Source: Lachnospiraceae bacterium | Lineage (GTDB): Bacteria; Bacillota; Clostridia; Lachnospirales; Lachnospiraceae | Assembly (NCBI GenBank): GCA_009774345.1 | Contig: VSNR01000220.1 | Coordinates: 1-6,363, forward strand | DNA: 6,363 nt | Reading direction: 5' to 3' | Part shown: positions 4,591 to 6,363 of the stretch, piece by piece | Position numbering within the stretch: position 1 is the stretch's first letter | Layout of the letters: each line of letters begins with the position of its first letter | The notes under the pieces: generated by a model | Seen by the model: the letters and a program-made list of their open reading frames with translations, nothing else | What the model was told of the DNA's origin: nothing | Databases searched by the model: none | Program-made: the position numbers and the translations under genes

Positions 4591-6342
4591 TTATACAAAA
4601 GGCGATACGATCAACAGCGGCAGCGCATAGAAGGCTGCATAGGCATACCGGAACTCGGCCGCAACCGGGGTTGCGATACACAGGGTGAACATCAGCAGAA
4701 GAACGGGCAGACAGACCAGTGCGCTTGCGGGTTTTCCCATGCGCAGACTGAGTGCAGCGGTCAGGACCAGCACCCACAGCACAAAGCCTATGCTCCAGAG
4801 CAGCCCATATAAAGGAATGATTTCAGGGAGCTTGAACAAGAGCTCTTTTATTTTTATAATGATATTCCCGCGGATGACAGGCTGCCAGACAAGCCCAAAC
4901 TCATTTGGGTAAATGCCGTCTGCAAGCCCAACTTCATTGTGTACATCAGGGTACCAGTACCCATTTGTCTGCGCTACATACGCGTCAAAATAAGCCTTTG
5001 GATGTTCGATGCCGATGGAGAGCCATGTTTTGAAAAATGCGCCCTTATCTGCTTCGAGTGTGCTGTTTCCCTTTTGGCGGATCAGATTCTTGATGTTGTC
5101 GGAACAATCAGGCTGATACGCTGACGGAATCTGTTCCAAATCCATTAACTGATGAATGTAGGCAGCCTCGTGTTCGGTGATGGATTCCCCGTTTGCAATG
5201 ACGCGGGCAATCTGCTGTACCGGGATGGACAGAGATTCTACAAAGTCCGCCTGTGGGATTTCATAGACATGCATTACCGGATATTTGACAAACAGGACAA
5301 GCGCCAGTATGGTAAGATGGACGGGCAGCATGACTTTAAGCCACTTGCGGTAGGCTATCAAAATCAGCGGAAGGGACACAGCAAAGGCGTACCAGCCGTT
5401 TGTGCGCAGCAGGCACAATAGTGTTCCTGACAGCACATAAGGAATCAGCAGTGTAAAATATTCACTGGCCCGCAGTTTGGGAACAGCGTCGGAGGAGGCG
5501 GCAAAGCTGCCGCGCAGCATAAAACGCATCAACGCTGCACAGAAGATGGTCATGCAGCCTGCAAATGGAATGTCTTTCCACATGGTGACAGCATAGGCGC
5601 CATTGTAGGGCATCAAAGCATAAAATCCTATGGTGATAAGCAGAACCGGCATACGGACATCTGCTTTTTGCAGCGTCCGCACGACATAACCGGCGGCAAG
5701 TGCCATAAAGATCATCTGTGCAGCTGTGTACAGCGCAAGTCCTGTATGTGCATCCCCTGTGACAGAGAGTCCGATCTTGTAAAACATGCCGATCAGTGCC
5801 GTGTGCACGACAGCGTGGTGATTGCTCAGCGCATAGGCGCCAATGACCTGCGCATACTGGTTGATGCTGTCAGGCGTCATGACACCGGGATACTCATAGA
5901 GGAAATAGGGCAGCCAGCACAACAGGCAGACAAACGCTGCCACATAGGGAATCCATGCATAGGAGTAACCAGAGCCCGTGAGCGTGATGCCCGGTGCCGC
6001 CTGCAAAAACCAGATGGCAAGATAGTAGTAGAGGATAAAAAGTCCTGCGCCTGTAAGCAGCAGAATGCCTGCGCAGAACAATCCGCTCGACATACCGCCT
6101 AAGATGGTCTGATACGCTGCCGCTAATGTAAAGCTGCCAAAGAGTACGCCAATGAGCACAGAGAGGGTCATATCCCCGGAAAGAATATGGCTCTCAACCC
6201 GGTCGCTGTGCAGCTTTGCAAATACATACAGCAGAACGAGAAACAGAATGAGCGAGCACGGATTTTTGGTTGACATTCCCGTGACGCGCATTATGGCAAA
6301 AAGCGACAAAAAAGTTTTGACAAAAATCTTGAGATAATACAT
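4591..6342 (-). CDS. Polytopic membrane protein, DUF6020 / GT-C glycosyltransferase-like
   Basis: The 583-residue protein has a GGAGG ribosome-binding site six bases before its ATG. Many hydrophobic segments lie at roughly 30-45, 58-80, 86-115, 128-150, 200-222, 230-245, 255-275, 295-310, 318-352, 508-530 and 540-580, giving about ten to thirteen membrane spans. A hydrophilic region at about 355-505, probably outside the cell, lies between two membrane blocks. Notable segments are Tyr-Pro-Gly-Val-Met-Thr-Pro-Asp-Ser (151-159), His-His-Ala-Val-Val-His-Thr (175-181), Met-Trp-Lys-Asp-Ile-Pro (254-259) and Glu-Phe-Arg-Tyr-Ala-Tyr (563-568). I recall these as typical of the DUF6020 family. The plan, with an acidic residue in an early outer loop and an extracellular domain, resembles lipid-linked-sugar GT-C transferases, so transfer of a sugar to a surface polymer or protein is plausible but unproven. 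The promoter lies outside the window. Confidence 0.8.
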   Translation of the reverse strand: MYYLKIFVKTFLSLFAIMRVTGMSTKNPCSLILFLVLLYVFAKLHSDRVESHILSGDMTLSVLIGVLFGSFTLAAAYQTILGGMSSGLFCAGILLLTGAGLFILYYYLAIWFLQAAPGITLTGSGYSYAWIPYVAAFVCLLCWLPYFLYEYPGVMTPDSINQYAQVIGAYALSNHHAVVHTALIGMFYKIGLSVTGDAHTGLALYTAAQMIFMALAAGYVVRTLQKADVRMPVLLITIGFYALMPYNGAYAVTMWKDIPFAGCMTIFCAALMRFMLRGSFAASSDAVPKLRASEYFTLLIPYVLSGTLLCLLRTNGWYAFAVSLPLILIAYRKWLKVMLPVHLTILALVLFVKYPVMHVYEIPQADFVESLSIPVQQIARVIANGESITEHEAAYIHQLMDLEQIPSAYQPDCSDNIKNLIRQKGNSTLEADKGAFFKTWLSIGIEHPKAYFDAYVAQTNGYWYPDVHNEVGLADGIYPNEFGLVWQPVIRGNIIIKIKELLFKLPEIIPLYGLLWSIGFVLWVLVLTAALSLRMGKPASALVCLPVLLLMFTLCIATPVAAEFRYAYAAFYALPLLIVSPFV

Positions 6343-6348
6343 ATTGAA

Positions 6349-6353
6349 CCTCC
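6349..6353 (-). promoter_or_regulatory. Ribosome-binding site of the membrane protein gene
   Basis: GGAGG on the minus strand lies six bases before the ATG at 6342 and fixes this start over internal methionines at residues 18 and 23. Confidence 0.8.
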
Positions 6354-6363
6354 GCTTTAGTAT

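Noticed and set aside
4458..4688. Plus-strand frame after the propeller lipoprotein stop, considered as a frameshifted C-terminus of that protein
   Set aside because: The lipoprotein already shows six complete repeats before its stop, and the following residues do not continue the pattern. The frame also runs into the antisense of the membrane protein gene.
5668..6102. Plus-strand open frame of 144 codons within the membrane protein gene
   Set aside because: It lacks a family signature and is an antisense shadow of a gene with clear membrane segments, conserved-looking motifs and a good ribosome-binding site.

Overview
The window looks like chromosomal DNA of a Gram-positive anaerobe of the Clostridia, most likely Lachnospiraceae. 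The reasons are AT-rich clostridial codon use, strong GGAGG ribosome-binding sites, Gram-positive type lipoproteins, a clostridial-type large serine recombinase and a membrane protein resembling the DUF6020 family that is common in Lachnospiraceae. The genus is not decided from the sequence.

Layout. Bases 1 to about 1843 are the right-hand end of an integrated mobile element: the 3' part of a small acidic protein gene with a SHOCT-like C-terminus, followed 13 bases later by a complete 529-residue large serine recombinase. The recombinase frame runs over the apparent right attachment junction (about 1835-1848). Its last few codons and its stop lie in what reads, in another frame, as a chromosomal polysaccharide deacetylase gene. 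That deacetylase (about 1842-2354) keeps four of its five NodB-type motifs but has lost its N-terminus and its first catalytic motif. The missing half should lie beyond the element's left end, outside the window. Precise excision would be expected to rebuild the deacetylase and, at the same time, change the recombinase's C-terminus. This skin-like arrangement is the most interesting point here.

Right of the deacetylase lies a roughly 104-bp imperfect palindrome (2368-2471), then a minus-strand gene for a small Thr/Glu/Ala-rich lipoprotein (2539-2874) with a clear sigma-A-type promoter and a hairpin-rich leader. A divergent control region (2875-3308) holds two adjacent pairs of 11-bp-period direct repeats and a plus-strand promoter. 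That promoter serves a 379-residue lipoprotein built of six repeats like a six-bladed beta-propeller (3309-4448). A convergent minus-strand gene (4591-6342) encodes a polytopic membrane protein of DUF6020 / GT-C-like type.

How the genes fit together. The left third is a mobility module. The right two thirds is a set of cell-envelope genes: a deacetylase, two surface lipoproteins and a putative membrane glycosyltransferase-like protein. The right part, especially the membrane protein gene, is visibly richer in G+C than the A-rich element, which agrees with separate origins. No rRNA, tRNA or CRISPR array was seen.
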